The notes under the pieces: model-generated
Told to the model about the DNA's origin: nothing
What the model saw: the letters and a program-made list of their open reading frames with translations, nothing else
Databases searched by the model: none
Shown here: piece by piece, positions 24,067 through 25,578 of the stretch
How positions within the stretch are numbered: position 1 is the first letter of the stretch
Layout: every line of letters begins with the position of its first letter
Made by a program: the position numbers and the translations under genes
Source: JAPLSN01 sp964482955
GTDB taxonomy: Bacteria; Spirochaetota; Spirochaetia; Treponematales; UBA12059
Length of the DNA stretch: 25,578 nt
Assembly (NCBI GenBank): GCA_964482955.1
Contig: CAYZZW010000050.1
Span: 1 to 25,578 of the forward strand
Direction of reading: 5' to 3'

Positions 24067-24912
24067 TTACGCTTCGACGCCGACTTTGACGTACTTGTAG
24101 TCGACGATGGACAGGTTCGCGCCGACGGCGCGGCCGGTGTCGGCGAGCACCTTGGAGACGGACTGCTTTTCGTCCTTGACGAAGCCCTGGTCGACGAGGC
24201 AGATGTCGGCGAGGAGCTTCTTCATCTTTCCGGCCAGGATGCCCTCGATCACCTTCTCGGGCTTGCCCTTCATCTTCTCGTCGCCTTCGACCTGCTTCTT
24301 GAAGATGTCGTTCTGCTCGGCCTTGTAGGCGGCGGAAATCTTCGTCTCGTCGAGGAAGAGCGGATTGAACGCCGCGATGTGGAGCGCCAGGTCGTGGGCG
24401 AAGGTCTGGACTTCGGGCTTCCCGAGGGATTCGGGCTTGTCGGAGCGGAGTTTCACCACGACGACGATGCGGCCGTCGCCGTGCGTGTAGGAGTGCAGCA
24501 TCTCGCCGGAGCCGGCGGTCACGGTCTCGGCCCGCTTCATGGAGATGTTTTCCTTGATGACGCTGGCGATGTCCTTCACGGAATCCTCGAGGGACGCCGG
24601 GGCGGCCCCGCCGAAGATCTTCTCGGCGATGCCGTTGCCGAATTTGATGAAGTCGTCGTTGCGGGCGACGAAATCGGTTTCGCAGGCGAGTTCGACGAAC
24701 GCGACCTTGCCGGCGCCTTCCTTCACGAAGATGCGTCCTTCGTTCGTGGCGCGGCCCGCGCGCTTCTCGACGCCGGCGAGTCCCCATTCCTTGAGGAGCT
24801 TCTCGGCCTTGGCGGCGTCGCCTCCGGCCTCGGTGAGGGCCTTCTTGCAGTCCATCATGCCCGCGCCGGTCTTTTCGCGGAGGGCCTTTATGTCGGTAGC
24901 CTTGATTTCCAT
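24067..24912 (-). CDS. tsf: Elongation factor Ts
   Basis: 281 aa. The nucleotide exchange factor for EF-Tu. It has an N-terminal UBA-like domain (IKALREKTGAGMMDCKKAL), the EF-Tu-contacting motif TDFVARN (79-85), two core subdomains, and a C-terminal end VGANLSIVDYKYVKVGVEA. The ATG at 24910-24912 is preceded by GGGAGAA, which lies inside a short self-complementary sequence. 126 nt after rpsB, with several hairpins in between. Confidence 0.97.
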   Translation of the reverse strand: MEIKATDIKALREKTGAGMMDCKKALTEAGGDAAKAEKLLKEWGLAGVEKRAGRATNEGRIFVKEGAGKVAFVELACETDFVARNDDFIKFGNGIAEKIFGGAAPASLEDSVKDIASVIKENISMKRAETVTAGSGEMLHSYTHGDGRIVVVVKLRSDKPESLGKPEVQTFAHDLALHIAAFNPLFLDETKISAAYKAEQNDIFKKQVEGDEKMKGKPEKVIEGILAGKMKKLLADICLVDQGFVKDEKQSVSKVLADTGRAVGANLSIVDYKYVKVGVEA

Positions 24913-24919
24913 GGTTCGG

Positions 24920-25031
24920 TTCTCCCGGAGAATCTCCGCCGCCGCTCGCGGTCGCGGAGAGGTTGTTCGTCCCGCCGGACGGAAGCCCGGCGGGATCGTG
25001 CGGCGCGGGCGTCTCCGTCGCGAAGACGCCC
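24920..25031 (-). promoter_or_regulatory. Row of hairpins in the rpsB-tsf gap
   Basis: In message order: an 8-bp stem GGGCGTCT/AGACGCCC (25007-25014 with 25024-25031); an 8-bp stem CCCGCCGG/CCGGCGGG (24971-24978 with 24987-24994); a 7-bp stem TCTCCGC/GCGGAGA with an inner CCGC/GCGG pair (24933-24960); and TTCTC/GAGAA (24920-24932), whose right arm covers the tsf Shine-Dalgarno sequence. No T-run follows any stem. Likely attenuation, RNA processing or translational control of tsf relative to rpsB. Confidence 0.55.
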
Positions 25032-25038
25032 GACGGCC

Positions 25039-25578
25039 TTATTTCGTGTAGAGTTTGTCCTCGTCGATGATCGGAGCCGGGGCTTCTTCGGCGGCTTCGG
25101 CGGACTTGTCCGAGTTCGGCTGGTAGTTGGCGATGTCGATCTCGACGTCCTCGTCCTCGGTCTTGCGGCTGGCGTCGGTCTGGACTTCCTCGCCGGTCTC
25201 GTCGTCCTGGAGGTTCTCGATGATCTTGAGGCCAGTCTCGTTGTCGGCTTCGACGACGGCGTTGGCGATGATCTGCGTGAAGAGGCTGATGGAGCGGATG
25301 GCGTCGTCGTTGCCCGGAATCGGGTAGGTGATGCCTTCCGGATTGCAGTTGGTGTCGACGATGGCGACGATGGGGATGCCGAGGCGCTGGGCCTCCGCGA
25401 CCGCGATGCCTTCCTTGCGGGTGTCGATCACGAAGATCGCGCCCGGAAGGTCCTTCATCTCCTTGATGCCGCCGAGGTTCTTCTCGAGCTTCGTCTTCTC
25501 TTTCTGGAGCGCGGCGATTTCCTTCTTGGTGAGGTTCTCGAAGGTGCCGTCGACTTCCATCTTCTCGATCTTCTTGAG
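25039..25578 (-). CDS. rpsB: 30S ribosomal protein S2 (5' end outside window)
   Basis: The last 179 codons are visible; the frame is open to the right edge, so the start lies outside. S2 segments: LTKKEIAALQKEKTKLEKNL, GGIKEMKDLPGAIFVIDTRK, RLGIPIVAIVDTNCNPEGI and PGNDDAIRSISLFTQIIANA. A ~65-residue tail follows, acidic and probably disordered (DDETGEEVQTD, TEDEDVEIDIANY, ending DEDKLYTK). Component of the small-subunit neck; first visible gene of the operon that continues with tsf. Confidence 0.96.
   Translation of the reverse strand, partial: LKKIEKMEVDGTFENLTKKEIAALQKEKTKLEKNLGGIKEMKDLPGAIFVIDTRKEGIAVAEAQRLGIPIVAIVDTNCNPEGITYPIPGNDDAIRSISLFTQIIANAVVEADNETGLKIIENLQDDETGEEVQTDASRKTEDEDVEIDIANYQPNSDKSAEAAEEAPAPIIDEDKLYTK

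Overview
The window is dense, GC-rich bacterial chromosome with mostly housekeeping genes. It most likely comes from an uncultivated, high-GC member of the Spirochaetota (Spirochaetales/Treponema relatives). The reasons are the unbroken run rpsB-tsf-frr-uppS-cdsA-dxr-rseP, an order I recall from Treponema pallidum, the S6-SSB-S18-membrane protein-L9-DnaB block, short lipoproteins with spirochaete-like lipoboxes, and the style of the ABC substrate-binding protein. The assignment is inference from gene order and protein resemblance; no search was run.

Layout. (1) 1-953, minus: 5' part of a NMT1/TauA-like substrate-binding protein gene. (2) 954-1208: intergenic, with a 17-bp tandem repeat array abutting a promoter. 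(3) 1209-5161, plus: a McsA-type zinc-finger protein fused to a McsB-like guanidino-kinase domain, then ClpC. (4) 5185-5718, minus: small lipoprotein; divergent from it 5834-8368, plus: a DEAH-box helicase of the HrpA type. (5) 8393-11087, minus: hisS, a lipoprotein gene and trmB, overlapping one another. (6) 11151-12452: a lower-GC two-gene accessory module lying between two inverted copies of an ACGGAG-rich intergenic repeat. (7) 12566-13342, plus: coaX. (8) 13523-13966, minus: a helical protein of unknown function. (9) 14173-18579, plus: rpsF-ssb-rpsR-YybS-like-rplI-dnaB followed by a ComFB-family gene. (10) 18643-25578, minus: rpsB(partial)-tsf-frr-uppS-cdsA-dxr-rseP-CpXC.

How the genes work together. 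Regions 9 and 10 are a translation/replication operon and a translation/isoprenoid/phospholipid/envelope-proteolysis operon; they converge at about 18.6 kb. Region 3 is a protein-quality-control operon. Its kinase half keeps the McsB fold signatures but has lost most residues that catalyse arginine phosphorylation in McsB, so it reads as a McsA-McsB fusion turned pseudokinase or adaptor beside ClpC. This is the most unusual item in the window.

Two other patterns recur. Several genes without a Shine-Dalgarno sequence (mcsAB, hisS, coaX, the 5185-5718 lipoprotein) have a -10-like hexamer only 6-7 nt before the start codon, as expected for leaderless mRNAs. The ACGGAG-rich repeat occurs at three intergenic places, once as a palindrome (frr/tsf) and twice as an inverted pair around the accessory module. 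No tRNA, rRNA, CRISPR array, transposase or integrase was seen.
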